64,000 bases of DNA from Dendrobium chrysotoxum (GCA_019925795.1 CM034314.1:16736657-16800656), one strand, 5' to 3'; positions 12,090-24,786 are shown, counted from the first letter of the stretch. The notes: a model not told the origin generated them from the letters alone. Numbers and translations: made by a program.

Positions 12090-13030
12090 TAAAATCCCTT
12101 TCAACCTTTAATGAATAAACTTTAAAAATGCATGCAATTTAAACAATAAATCCATATAGGACATATCAAAGTCACACTACCCCTTTTACACACTTAGATG
12201 GTTTGCAAGGACAACTAACTTAAACCTTGGCTAGGCCGGTGGATTGTTGTGGTTTGATTGCGAGTATTTTACCTAGAGGGCACCTATGTGTGTTTGCTTA
12301 CTTTTCTGTAAAATATAGTATGCCATATTTACTTTTTTGTCAGTGCACAAGTGAGTGGAGTGAATGAGTGAGGGCCGTGTACTTTAATTTTCTTTACTTT
12401 TTTATACATATAATTGCTCATAATGCACTCATATGTGCATTTATTTTCTATTTTTAAATTTCTACAAAAGTAGAATGTTTCTAGGGATGATTTATATGTA
12501 AAGAAAATTGTATATTTAAATTTCATATATTTCATGTATATAGATCTAGTTGTACTGTGTCCTGAGTTGTAAAAGAATCAAAGAAAGCTGCTTATACATG
12601 TACAGGTGGGGTTCCAAAAAGTAATGTCCTTTTTAATGGGGATATTCTTTTTGGAATTCCATAAAAGACTTGGAACTCGAAGACCATAAGCAGTTGTATT
12701 TAATTCTAGATGTCCTTATAGGATTAAAGTCCAGGTTTGTTGTCGGTGGGTCCTAACCGCCATTATTTTTTTGTAGATCCTGGGTTGTACTCTGTAAATT
12801 TTATATTAATAAAATCAGCTCTTTTTATATATAATGTTGTTCATGCATCATAAGTATACACATAGATTTTCATTTTTTGTAAGCATATTACATTGCATTT
12901 AATTTAAATTTCTTTAACCATTCCTTGATTCATAGGATAGAGCTATCTAAAATCTTGCATTCATCGATGATTGTTGTGATTAGGACTGTTAGCTGACAAC
13001 TCATTCTAGGCAAGTGGTAAGTCCAGAATG
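12090..13030 (+). repeat. Copy 2 of the diverged non-coding repeat
   Basis: Collinear with 8570-9830, sharing the landmarks given there. The copies differ by many substitutions and by length changes, so the duplication is old. Confidence 0.65.
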
Positions 13031-13939
13031 TATACACCTTTCTCTTCGCACATTCCTTCTTCCAATCAAATCTAAATCTTCAAATTCAGTGTTCAAATTT
13101 ATAATCTAAAGCTTAAACATAGAAATTTGACTAGACCAAATATTTCTTTAAATTTATATGTATTTTAAAATTATTTAGTCTTCATTTAAATCGAGAGTAT
13201 TCTCCTAGGAGATGTAATTAACTATAGGGGTTTGTCCCTACAAGGAGTTTGGGTCCCAGAATAAAATAAACCCTACCCTAATTTCCTTTCTAAGGTAGGG
13301 TAAAAATTTGTGAATGCAAACTTTACCTTATATATATTTTAAATTTAATTTCATAATTAAAGGATAGGTGAATATTTGATTTACTATTATAACAAATCAA
13401 ATATCCTCTATATTTTATTATGGAAATAAATCTATGATTTACCTCTCTAATTGGAATGATAGGATAATATGCTTTCATCCTTCGGGATGAATTATATATT
13501 CCCTATGCCGCATCTGATTAGAAAAATAAATTATAGTTTTCTTTTCTTCAAATCGATAGGAGGACATTAGTCTACTCTTCGGGGTGGTATAATGTCCAAC
13601 TACGCAGATTTGATTGAAAGAAAATATTAAAATATGAATAAAGCAAATCATGTGGGACTCGAAATATTTCAAAATAAAAAAATTCTCACAGAAACATTAC
13701 AACCTAAGGACCTCTAACTAGTTAAGTGACATAAATAAACCATGAAGTAGATGCCATGGGCTCCATTGCATTCATCTTGAAGTGTTTGATCTTGTTCCAT
13801 ATATTCCTTCATACTTTAAGTATTTCCTCATCATGAATGTGTTGAGTAACTAATCAACCTTTTTTAAAACTTCCAAACATATTTTATGATCATTAAACGT
13901 AAGTTAATGTGATTACAGGCTTATAGGTGTTTTAGGATC
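13031..13939. other. Non-coding AT-rich stretch
   Basis: No gene or repeat boundary recognised. It abuts the 3' side of a minus-strand gypsy remnant and may include its decayed 3' part. Confidence 0.35.
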
Positions 13940-14435
13940 GATGTGACAACCCAATATGAATAGGATAAGTCCTATTGAGTTGACCTGTAACAGGCAAAGT
14001 AGACTAGCATACCTAGGACTCAACTTCCCTTCCTTACCAAATATGTTAATGCCTTTCATTAGCATGATCTTCACATATACAAAATCTCCTACCTGAAATT
14101 CGATAGTTCGATGCTTGGCATCAAAATTCTGTCATTACTTGTCATGTACAACCTTTCATATATATGTCTCTGATCAAAAGAATCTTTTTAATAGCATCAT
14201 CAACTAAGGCTGGCCCAATTAGATGTCTCTCACCTGCCTTTGTCAAAGTCAAAGGAGTCCTGCACTTCCTACCATATAGAGCTTCATATGGAGCCATACT
14301 TATACTTGACTGAAAACCATTATTGTAAGTAAACTCAATCAGAGAAATGTGATATTCCTAACTGCCATCAAAATCTAGAATATAGAGTCTTAGAAAATCC
14401 TCCATTACATGTATATTCTCTACAACATTGTCAAG
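13940..14435 (-). pseudogene. Ty3/gypsy integrase C-terminal fragment (gypsy A)
   Basis: On the minus strand the translation gives HVMEDFLRLYILDFDGS, then HISLIEFTYNNGFQSS, SMAPYEALYGRKCRTP and the post-core FQVGDFVYVKIMLMKG. This is the invariant end of gypsy integrase, and stops and shifts are present. Protease and gag of the same orientation lie at 17745-20770, as expected for one minus-strand element. Reverse transcriptase, RNase H and the integrase core are missing between them. Confidence 0.85.
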
Positions 14436-17400
14436 TTTCATATCATTTAAAACCACAAAAGACAAGGTATTTTTAAAATAAACTAATCAAAGATACTCAA
14501 ATACCTGAAATAGAACTATAGAAGAAAAGTCTCAAGTTTAGTGATTACTAACCCTGCTCTTTATATAGCCAATCTTTAGCATAAACTAGTGCCTCAACAA
14601 TATCATATTTTAAGGCACTTCGATACTGATCTAGTACTTTATCACTATTGTTAAATGCGCTTTCAGAAGCTATTGTGGAAATAGGAATGCATAGAACATC
14701 TCGTGCCATTGCTGCCAATCTAGGAAACATGTACTGATTACCCTTCCAAAATTATAAGACATCTAACTCTACTTTTCTACCAATTTTCTGTTCATCAAGA
14801 TAAACTTCGAGTTCTGATTTCTTAGGCATTGTTATTTCCTCTTCAAAAGGATCATAATCCTACTTTTGAAAATCAAATCAAGTTACCAAAATACAACAAA
14901 TAGTTAATTACAAAGTTATAAAAAACAAATTTTAATATACCTATAGAAACTGCGATTTAATGAACGTGATAGAATTGCTACTTGAAACTTGATTCTGAGA
15001 ACTTTGTGTGTGCAATAAAGACTTTCCCTCTACATAATGTTTCTCATAACTTGTGTAGTTAGCAAATAATTCAAATATTTTTTCCTTAACCTTTATTATC
15101 TCAACAATGTAATCACCACCATATAACTGTTTATAGCACCACTCTATGAAACTAAATTTGTATATTGGATTAAGAATGACATCAATAGCCAAGATATGTG
15201 AAACATCAGCCCAATATTTCTCAAATTTAGTAAGCATGCTAGTTTCCATTCTACTAATGTATTTAATCCCACTAGACATTTCAAATTTTAGTGATGCATA
15301 TGCCGTAAAAACACAAGGGAAGTAAAGATTTGTTGTTCGATATCTTGTGCTTGAGAAAACACCAAGTTATCTCATACAAAGGAGCTAAGAACTTACAAGT
15401 ATTTTCTAATTTATCCCATTCAATGCTACTAGGACAAGCTATATAATTATTATCAATAAGCTGTAAATGAAGCAAAGCACATCTATAATAAATAACAACA
15501 TCAAGCATGACAAATGTTGAGTTCCATTGAGTGGGAACATCTTGCCTTAATTCTCTCTTAGCATCAAAACAACTTTGTTTTGCACATTCATAAAACTTTT
15601 GTTTTCTTGCCTGTAATTCCTTTACATACTTAATGCTCTCCTTAATATTTACAATAGAAATATCAATCTCCTTCATGCCTTCCTGTACAATGAGGTTAAT
15701 GATGTGTGCACAACATCATATATGGAGAAACTCACCATTGCATAACAAACCCCCCTCATGCTCAAATGATTTCTTAAGAAGTTAACTGACACAATATTAA
15801 CAGAAGCGTTGTCCAAAGTGATACAAAAAAGTTTACTCTCAACCTTCCATGCATTTGAAAGAGACAGAAGCTTTTCAAATAATTCAATCCCGTCATATGA
15901 AGGAGGCATAAAACTAAAATTAATTATATTCTTCTAGAGTCGCCAATTATTATCAATGAAATGTGCTTTCAAACAAATAAAACCATATATATTGATGGAA
16001 GTCCATAGGTCAGAAATCAAACTAACTCTATTAGTACATCTAGACAACACTGATTAAATATTGCTTTTTTTCCTGATGAACAACTTCTTACTATCATTTT
16101 TAGAAGTATTTCTAGAAACTACGTGTATGTTAGGGCAGAGATGATGCAGTATTGCACGTAAACCATCTCATTTTACATATTAAAAAGGTAGATCATGATA
16201 ATAATGCAAGCTGTGAGTATATCATGGAACTCTTGGTGGTCAAACTTGTTATCAGTTAAGGAAGTAGGTGAGCTAGAAGTTTACTGTAAAATTAACTGGC
16301 CTATGTCATGAGTGTTTCTCTTATATCAACTTGCATACGACGTTTCAAATTACTAGTCTCATTTTTACTATCACATTGGTATATAGTGCCACATTTTTTG
16401 CATGCATATCTCTATTTGCCATTAGCAGCCAATGATAACATCTCATAATAACCCCATACAGTTGAAATCATCCTTCTTTTCTTCTTGATAACTTTATCCC
16501 CATCCTTTTCTTTCTCAATGCTATCAGTAATATCAACATCATCAACTTCGTCAGCTTCTATTTCAATTTCATTTTGACCACTTATAATATCAACATTTTC
16601 AATAAAAGGTGTACTTTCAACAGCAGTATTTGAGTCCCCCATATATGATCTAACAAATGGAAATAAACATAATTATAAAGTATAGTAATAATTTATAATT
16701 ATACATTCACTAATTGGTTGATACAAATGACAATAATGATATCATGTCTCATACTCTAATTCTCTCTTTACTTCTTTAGAATAAAACAGGTAGACAAGCA
16801 TTACAACACTAAATCAAAGATAAAAAAATATAAATATATAATCCAAATTACTATATATTGCAACCAGCCAACCACAAGGTCCAACAGGCAACAGTTCATG
16901 GCATATTGCACATGGGAAGCAATAAAGCATAATAATGATAATATATTAAGGTATTAACCCTAAATAATCAGTTCACGATTGACAAAAGTAGGAGCCAACA
17001 GTTCATAAATCACGATTTAGTCGATTCTAAAAGTTCATGAACGCTTGACGACTTGTCCTAAAATATTGTTACAGTAAAGAACCAAAGCCCAAAGATAAAC
17101 CATAATCCCTAAAAAGAAAAAAAAATATCATAAACTCAAAAATAACTAAATAGACAAAACCGTAAAATAAAAAAACCTAAATTCAATAAAAAAATAAAAA
17201 TCCTAAATTCAAAAAATCTTGAACACGCCTACTAAAATAAAAAATTTGACTAAAATAGGCATTGAGATAGTGAGATTGAGATACACACATCAGCTATTGC
17301 CTACTGAACCGACGACGAGAAAAGAGGCTATGAATTGTAGCATGTACTCCGTAGGCATGAACTAACAACAATGACAGTTGAGACTTGAGAGGAAATCAAG

Positions 17401-17739
17401 AAATGAGCAACGGTGAAGGGTCACACTGCCACAGCCAGCCAAAACCCTAAACGAATGCTCGAGCTCTACAGCTCAAGAGCGAGAGTCGAGAGAGAATCAG
17501 AGAACCCTAAATGAGTGAACGACTAAACCAATGAATGACTGAATACACATTTATAGTTTGTACGTAGAGTTAATTAAATTCGGGTTGAAGTCGGGTCATA
17601 GTCGGGTCCACGAATTAACCCGAACTTGACCTAATTTTTAAAATGGGTCAAGTTTTAAAACCCGAACCCGACCTATTTGATAAGCGTGTTGACCCTAACT
17701 TGGACTTTTTTTGGGTTGTGTCAAGTTTTGACACCCCTA
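14436..17739 (-). mobile_element. hAT transposon inserted in gypsy A, left end lost
   Basis: The minus-strand transposase remnant (14548-16642) is of hAT type. The right terminus, read on the minus strand, is TAGGGGTGTCAAAACTTGAC at about 17739, the common plant hAT terminus. Subterminal copies of the GGGTCAAGTTTTAAAACCCG kind lie at 17640-17700. Directly to the right, gypsy protease sequence resumes. I found no matching TIR on the left; the left boundary is inferred from where gypsy integrase sequence stops. Confidence 0.75.
14548..16642 (-). pseudogene. hAT family transposase (BED zinc finger), degenerate
   Basis: Read on the minus strand. An acidic N-terminus (16642-16412) is followed by a BED-type zinc finger (about 16415-16330) with RYACKKCGTIYQC then SKNETSNLKR. 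The catalytic core is spread over several frames: LFCITLDNASVN (near 15820), a CCAH-type block (near 15705), and RQDVPTQWNSTFVML (about 15550-15500, the conserved hAT W-N-S block). The C-terminal dimerisation domain is at 14730-14548 (LCIPISTIASESAFN, then VLDQYRSAL). The domain order is that of Ac/Tam3/Tip100-like proteins. Frameshifts and stops between 16400 and 15910 and elsewhere make it inactive. Confidence 0.85.
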
Positions 17740-17744
17740 TTCAA

Positions 17745-18075
17745 GTAATCAATCTGAGCCTCATACTAACTTAATAAGTCCATATCCAAAATAATATCAT
17801 ATGTGAAAATGTGTAATAAAATTAAAATGGATTACCACTTTTTATCAAAAATCTCAATATAACAGAAATAAAATCTACTAGTTATCATACCATCTCCACT
17901 TGATAAAATAATAGAAAGAGAAACATGCAGTACAATAGGTACTGTAAATCAAACAAATGCTCAAAAATAAATAAATGACTTGCTCTAGAATCGAATAAAA
18001 TATGATATGGATGTTTAGAAATATAAACAGTATTTATCACAATATATGGAGAATCACGAGCCTATTGCTGAGTCA
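17745..18075 (-). pseudogene. Ty3/gypsy protease fragment (gypsy A)
   Basis: The minus-strand frame reads YHILFDSRASHLFI, the aspartic protease active site with the usual DSGASH changed to DSRASH. Further on come traces of the ILGMDWLSKYEAQID block, next to the hAT boundary. Gag lies upstream on the same strand. Confidence 0.8.
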
Positions 18076-18089
18076 AATTACATACACGT

Positions 18090-18790
18090 GGCTAAACTAG
18101 AGTTGAAGCAATAGAACTTCTATGCTCTCTCTGGCCACTGCCAGATGGTCTCCCTACCATTGAACCAAAACCATCAGCTCTACCAGATGGTCCCTAAAAA
18201 AAGTACAGAGAGGAACTGCCCTCAATCTTTCTGTCAGTCTGATAAAGCTCTTAGATCTGGGCTCAGAACGTCGGTCAAATTCTGCTTGTGAACACTCTAC
18301 TTCCAGGTGCCCTATTTGACTGCATTTGAAGTATTATCCAGTCTTCCTGTAGCACTGTTCCCCACTAACAGGACCAGAACTAGCTATGTTGCCACTACCA
18401 AAGACTACTATAAATGTCGATTGTCCACTTCTCATAGAGTCTCCATATATAAATTTGCTCTTCTTCCTAGAAAAACCACTCCTAGAAATCTCATCACTGA
18501 ATCTCTTCCTACTAGCAGTCCACCACTATTGAGTAGCCATCAGATAATTCTCTATCAAATGAGCTCTCTCCACCAACTCATTGAAATTAGAAATGTGAAA
18601 TGGCACCAAAGGTTATCTCAGACTATCTTGGAGTTCCTTCAAAAATCTGTAGAACTTTTCCATGGGAGCGTTAATGTTATAACTCAAAATTTTAAAAACT
18701 GTATTTTTACCTACAACAGTCAAGAATTTGTTCATGAGCCATTATAAGCCCAAATCATAAATCATCTTCTCCATAACATCTCTATTATTA
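18090..18790 (-). pseudogene. Ty3/gypsy gag, C-terminal half (gypsy A)
   Basis: Minus-strand translation gives EKFYRFLKELQDSLR, then NFNELVERAHLIENYLMA, a Ser/Lys/Arg-rich linker, and a CCHC zinc knuckle remnant (FKCSQIGHLEVEC). Several stops are present. The N-terminal half is displaced to 20394-20770 by an insertion. Confidence 0.8.
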
Positions 18791-20393
18791 TGTTTTAGTT
18801 TTGCGTATTTGTTTTTCAAAAATTTGTGACATTGGTGAAATTTTTTAAGAAATTGGCACCGAATAGTACAAGTGGGGGTTTTGAGACTACCAGATGTCCA
18901 TTTTGCCAACCGATTTCACATAAATTTTTAAAATAAAATAAGTTATTTTATTAGATTACTATTTTATAAAATAGCTAAAGTCATTAAGTTTAAAGTTATT
19001 TAAAGTTCCTTTTATCATTTCATTCCCGTTAAGAGAGAGAATTTTGGGGAAATGAGAAGAAAGAGAGGAGATAGAAGGAAAGAAGCAAGTGTTTGGCAAT
19101 CGTATAGTGATTTTTGTCCGTCGACCCAGTTGAAAAATTTGCTTGTCTCTAGGTAGGTTATGTTTTGTCTATTTCAGTTTTTAATAATTTTGTATTTTTG
19201 ATATTTTTTGAACAAATTTATATTTTCATTACCAAAAATGATGTTAACTTTGTTTTGGTAAAATTTGTATCACATAACTTATTATATATTATAGAGATTG
19301 TGATTATAAATATTTTGAGTATATTCTGAAATTTTTTGCTAGATAATTTTGAAAAAGTAGCGATTTTTATCTACTAAAAATTTATTTTGACATTTAAAAT
19401 AGTGCTTCAGTTCAATTAAAGCTTCAGAATAATAATTTATACAATTTATGATAATTTAGTTATGTTTAGAAATTATGAATTTTTACTCAGTAGTATTTCG
19501 GTTGTCTACCATTAAAACATTATGACAATTTTTGGATTCAGTCAAATTGTGCTTTAATTAATGAAATACATTAAAAAAATATGTTATAAAGTGTTGTGAA
19601 GTGATGCCGACGCCAGTGGGCGACCGAGATAGGATTTTGTTACGCCGGCACTAGTGGGTCACTAAGGTGGGATTCTATTATTCTGATGCCAGTGGGAGAC
19701 TGATGTGAGATTCGTTTATGCCGGTGCTAGTGGGCGGCTGAGGTGAGATTCTGTTATACCGACGATAGTGGGCGACTGAGGTGGGATTCTGTTATACCGA
19801 TGAGATTTTGTTACCTAAGTGTTGTAATGCTGGAGCCAATGTGCTACCGAGCTGGAATTCTGTTATGAAGTATTTACTTATAATTTAGTTCATTTTAGTA
19901 TTTCTTTAGTTATATTTAATTTCAATATATGATTCAGCACAGTGATCTTAGTTCTTTTGATTTTGATTATTAATTTCAATTTTAGGTTATGGTAGCCTAC
20001 TGAGCCTTATTATATCATTCATTCTTTTGCTTTTATTTTTAGGCCTAGGGAAGGGTAAGGAGCGAGCTGAGTAGTTTAGATAGCACGCTTTACTCTGTAT
20101 TATGAGTATGTTTTGGTTAGTTTTAATTTTTATTGGCTTGACTTTTATTTTTATTGTGCTTTCTTTTGCCAAGCACTTTTATAAATATATTTTAGATTAT
20201 ATATATTTTGGATGATATATAAAAAATCATGTTGAGATTCATTAGTATTTTGCTTTATATTGTATTAAAAAGTAGCTCTATATAGTATATAAATTGGAAC
20301 TTTTATTTAAGTACTTTTCCAACCAGATCTTGGGGTCAGTTATCATAATCAGGACACGATACGACCTGTGTGTTATCGAGTCAAGTTGTGACA
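18791..20393 (-). mobile_element. Solo-LTR-like insertion inside gypsy A gag
   Basis: This 1603-bp block separates two parts of one gag frame. Read on the minus strand it begins TGTCACAACTTGACTCG and ends in ...AAAACA, the TG...CA termini of an LTR; TGTCAC starts are common in Ty3/gypsy LTRs. It has no coding capacity and contains a 40-bp minisatellite. I could not find a clean 5-bp target duplication (flanks TATTA and GCTAA), so the exact ends are uncertain. Confidence 0.6.
19603..19800 (+). repeat. Minisatellite, period about 40 bp, about five copies
   Basis: Copies share the core CCAGTGGGCGACTGAGGTGG, then GATTCTGTTATA, with diverged bases. It lies inside the LTR-like insert. More degenerate copies continue to about 19870. 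Confidence 0.85.
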
Positions 20394-20770
20394 GCTAACT
20401 AGCTGCGGAGCATATCTGGCCTAAGCAGTAAACTTTTCTTCGTATTATATACTGTCCTGCTCCCATGAACTAGCCTTAGAAAAGTTTCCTATATCTGTTG
20501 TCGTGGTACAAGCCAAGTTTAAAATACATCAGAGAGCTCATCCCAACTAATCAAAGAGTTTAACCTCCCCCGAAACTTCTTCTCTTGATGGCCAATCCAC
20601 TAGCGTTCTACCTTACCATTTAATAAAAGGAATACTGATGGTACCTTCCTATCGGGAGGATACTGCATACCATCAAATACCTTCTTCAACCTCCTCAACT
20701 AGTCCTCTACTGCCCTTGCCTCAACATGTGAAACCCCTTAAGTAAAGAAGTTAAACACTTAAACATCAAG
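20394..20770 (-). pseudogene. Ty3/gypsy gag, N-terminal half (gypsy A)
   Basis: The minus-strand frame has EDWLRRLKKVFDGMQYPPDR, then KVPSVFLLNG, WDELSDVF, KFLRLVHGSRTV-like and, after a shift, ARYAPQLVS. This is the retrotransposon gag domain. The frame continues at 18790 downward once the insert is skipped. Confidence 0.75.
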
Positions 20771-21111
20771 GGGACTGTTGGTGTAATTATTAGAATTTTA
20801 CAAAGAAACTCCATAGTTAAGCATGCTAATCCTAGAGAAATTCTGAGATAGATGACATACTAAGAAGTTACATCATCAGGATAAAATTATGAGGCCCTTA
20901 GGCCAAAGTAGATAATATCTTAAAAGTTAAGAGTTTAAGATATTACACATAGTCCAACAAGTAATTAAAACTTACCACTGTATTCAATGTAAAAGAAAAA
21001 AAAACTAATATGTCTACTCTAGTTACAGTCCATATCAATCAACAATCAATAGTTTATCCATATAAGTTATAATTAATTTATAAAATCTATATCAATTAAT
21101 AATAAAATTAA
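20771..21111. other. Non-coding AT-rich stretch
   Basis: No gene seen. It may contain the decayed 5' leader and LTR of gypsy A, but I could not locate LTR ends. Confidence 0.35.
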
Positions 21112-21114
21112 TAT

Positions 21115-21816
21115 CACTACAGAAAAATCAACCATTACTGACAGATTTTTTGGGAGAAATAGGTGAATTTTTTGGCAAAAATTAAGTTTTTCTTCAGCTT
21201 TTTAGTGGATATTTTTTCGCTGGTAAAAGTCATGTAGGAAACGAGAACCAGCGGTTCATTTCCCACGAATATTTTTTTTGGCAACTTTTCGGTGGAATAA
21301 TGCCATCAAAAATTAAAAAAAATTAATAAAAAGAAGAAGGCGCTGCCCGCACGGCTTCCCGCCTGCCGGGCTGACTCATGCGCTGCTCGCTGCCCTCCCA
21401 CATTGCTCGCACACACACTATGCCCACCTGCCTGGCTGCCTCCTGTGTTGCCCGTAAGCCCGGCTACCTCCCGCGCTGACTACTGCCCTTCAGCATTGCC
21501 CACGAACGCTGCCCTTCTGCCCTCCTATCGTGGGATTCGAAGTGAGTATAAAAAATACTTTAAAGATCCAACCCTTTTGCTGGAAGGGAAAAAGTGTTAA
21601 AATAGCCACACTTTTTATTTAAAATATAATAATTATAATTCACCAGAAAAGCTGCTGGTAAGGCAGCTTGAAACAAAGTCGTCGGAAAATTTGTCAAAAA
21701 ATTAGGCGGACATATTTCATCTTAATCTACCGAAAATCCACCGAAAAGCCACTGGAGAATAGTCCACCGAAAAATTGCCAGAAAAATTGTTGGTAATGGG
21801 CAATTTTCCTGTAGCG
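21115..21816. mobile_element. Small non-autonomous CACTA element, 0.7 kb
   Basis: The left end begins CACTACAGAAAAATCAACC. The reverse complement of the right end is CGCTACAGGAAAATTGCCC. The flanking triplets are TAT (21112-21114) and CAT (21817-21819), a 3-bp duplication with one change. Subterminal repeats of the CCACCGAAAAGCC and TTTTTGGCA kinds occur near both ends. No transposase is present. A GC-rich block (about 21340-21540) in the middle has no recognisable product. Confidence 0.8.
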
Positions 21817-21819
21817 CAT

Positions 21820-23329
21820 AATAAGTAAATCCAAAAGAGATCTATCAAACTATTAGAAAAACTGATAAAAATAACTATCAATCAATGGGTTATATCGGTA
21901 TGCTATGTTATATTGTATTAGTATCAATACTAGTTCAATCAATTATATATCAGTTTTGTCTATCCATTAGTTTAATGTATTATTATGTAAATGCAATCAG
22001 AAATGCAATTATGAAGAGCAAGTTGTAATTTAGTTGGTCATCAATCTTCATCTCATCATCATTATTCATTATCTTACAGGTGACTTTCAATAATTAATGA
22101 AGACTCGTCAGTCTCGACCCAGCGTAATTCGATCATTTGGTTACAACCTATAACTAGGATCACACTACAAACTTTTTATTTTAAGGAAAGCCCGTCTACC
22201 CATTCTTATGTATATGCTATTATGTTTTAAGAGCCAATATGTATTCATTTTAATATTAACAATCAACCTTTGTTACTTACATGTAAATATGACATTTATC
22301 TCATATATCAGTTATACCATTTTCTCTATACAATGTAATATCATGTATGAAATACAATGATCCATGAAATATAGGAAAATCTATAAAATGTGAATACTAT
22401 GCATTTACTTAAAAAATCATAGCTTCTAATTTACCTAGTGAAATTCAATCATATAATAGTAAAAAAGCTTGTGGAGATCATATCTATCATATGCAAAAAG
22501 TTACGTGATGAAAGCTTCATAAATTAGAAGAAAATATATTATTTTTATCAATTTCAGAAAGATTAAAATCATAAAAACCAAGAGTAAGAATATAGTCACT
22601 CATAGTGATTAAAAAACTTTTTATAATAAAAATGACATATAAAAAAGCACCATGGAGCTTTCTCTCTCCTCTTCTCTATCTCTTCCCATCTTTCCTTCCT
22701 CGGCTCCTTCTCTAACAAGAAATGAAATAGTGGGGAGGGGAGGACTAAGTGGAGAAAAATATATACAAAAAATATTTTCCAATGCCTAGCGCCACGACGC
22801 TAGCTCCAACCTGGCACCACATGCTCATTCCATAGTAAATGTAGAACATAGAGCATCAATGCCGCCATGCTGAAATTTGATGCCCCAACGCTACACACCT
22901 ATAGGCGATGCCAGCAAGCAAAGTGCTGTAGCACCTAACCCAAATTTTTTATACTTTTCAAATAAGTTTATTTTAATTTTTTTGGTGATTACAACCGTAA
23001 TCGATTGGCGACTAAAGTTAAAAGTGTAATAACTATGCTACAAGAACCAGTCCTCTCGAATCAATCCGATAAGATTTTTATATTTGCTTGTTAGAATATT
23101 AGATTTTTGTGATTTTAAGTTAATTAATGTTTATTTAAGACTAGAAGGTTTGTGGTTCGATTTGAAAAAGTAGAAAATGTTAAGGGGAAAAGTTTTTTGG
23201 GAGCGCTATAGTGTCATGCGTTGTGGCATGGCAACACAACCCTTTTTGTAGGGGAGGGATAAGGCGCTTGGGAAAGCATTAGTGCTGGCACTAACGCTAC
23301 TGCGTCGAGCTCTTTGTTTAGAGCATTTG

Positions 23330-23330
<1 letters not shown>
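21820..23330. other. Intergenic AT-rich stretch
   Basis: No coding or RNA gene recognised. A C/T-rich tract lies near 22650-22700, and two GC-richer patches containing GCGCCACGACGC-like and GCACTAACGC-like words lie near 22790-22930 and 23200-23320. Confidence 0.4.

Positions 23331-23331
<1 letters not shown>

Positions 23332-23376
<45 letters not shown>
23332..23376. repeat. (AT)n microsatellite, about 22 units
   Basis: An uninterrupted run of alternating A and T, likely variable in length. Confidence 0.98.
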
Positions 23377-23379
<3 letters not shown>

Positions 23380-23719
23380 GTAGGCTTTGATTTTTTTAAT
23401 AGGGATTGCATGAGGAATTAGTCACTCATTTTGTATATATGGATTTTATTTTAAAAAGGGTAAAGAGAGACCGAGTAGACTAGAAGTCAACACGGCTAAA
23501 GTCTGACCAACTAAAAGTTCAACTAAATGTATTTATTTATGATAATCTAGTTGTTTATGTTTTTTATGAATAAGAAATATGTTCTGGATTACTGTATATA
23601 ATTCTTTTGGACAATATAAGGAATGAAATGAGAATGGATGTCAGATATTCTCCTCATCTTTTGGTATATTTAGTGGCTCTAGTGTATTAAAATTTTGATG
23701 ATGAGATCAATAAGGTTAT

Positions 23720-24010
23720 GTACAATTCCTCTAATAAATCATGGGGCATGATAGGATAGATCATAGTTGGGTGAATGTGATTAGATGATCGTAGTCAGAC
23801 GAAGGTAATTCAAAGACTGTAGTTGGTTGGTGATGTTGGTCGGAGGGACCGTAATCAGATGACAGTGATTAGAGGACTGTAGTTGGCGGCTGAAGAAGGT
23901 TGGAGGACAGTAGTTGGCATGCGACAGAAGTCGAAAGGTTTGTAGTTCAGTGATGGTGGTCCAAAGACTATAATATGCGGGTAATGGAGTTTAGAGAGAC
24001 TATAGTTAGA
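23720..24010 (+). repeat. Diverged minisatellite related to the one in the solo LTR at 61918-63337
   Basis: Units of roughly 30-45 bases carry the theme GGTCGGAGGGACCGTAATCAG, GACTGTAGTTGG and so on. The same theme (GGTCGGAAGGACCGTAGTCGG) fills 62226-62460 in the same plus-strand orientation. This is probably a fragment of the same LTR family. Confidence 0.7.
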
Positions 24011-24786
24011 CAATTGTTGTCAGAGAGCTATTATAAGATTGGTTAACATGTTACATGATATGATTGATACAAGTATATGTTAAGATAGATGAAGTTGATC
24101 CATGTGCATATGACATATATAAATTACATGATATACATAACATTGTTCATATTGGCTACTACATGTTCCTACAATTATATATTTATATTGCTTTAAATTG
24201 AATAATTACTTGTATATATTTTTCTATTTTGTGTATTAATTCTAGTTGTAAATTTGGGTGACTTGTTGGGTCATTGTGCTTTGTGATTTTTACATATCCC
24301 CCTATAAGGGGATATTTGTACCTGAAAATAGAGGAAGGGAATTATACAAAAATTAAAGGGAGAGAGTTACACAAATTAAAGAGAGAATGTGTGTGTGTGT
24401 GTTTATGTATGTCTAACTCTAAAAAAAATTGTAAATAATAAAAAATAATTATTACCATAAAAATAAATAATTAGAGACACCAAAACGGTGCCCCTTTCTC
24501 GGGTGCCAAATAAAGCGCCAAATGACACGCCATCAATGGTGGATGGCGGCGGTAGCTGGCAATCCTGGCTCTCCTAGTCTTGGCCGGGCTTTATTTTGAG
24601 CCCAAATAAGTATATTATAGCTTCCAAAGGACAACTTTTCTATTTTTTGGACTCAATTTTAGCATTTTCAGAGCCCAACAAATCTTTTATGATCAAATTC
24701 AAATTAATTTAAGAATTTTAGAGAAAATATATTCAATAATTTTAGCCCTATTTACGTGTTGACTTCATGGAAAAGTAGAAATTATA
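24011..24786. other. Intergenic stretch to the LINE insertion
   Basis: AT-rich. A short GT/TG run lies near 24390-24402. No gene recognised. It ends in GTAGAAATTATA (24775-24786), the left copy of the LINE target duplication. Confidence 0.5.

Noticed and set aside
24380..24410. Possible CRISPR or satellite array in the GT/GA-rich tract
   Set aside because: Only a short dinucleotide run is present; there are no spacers or longer unit.
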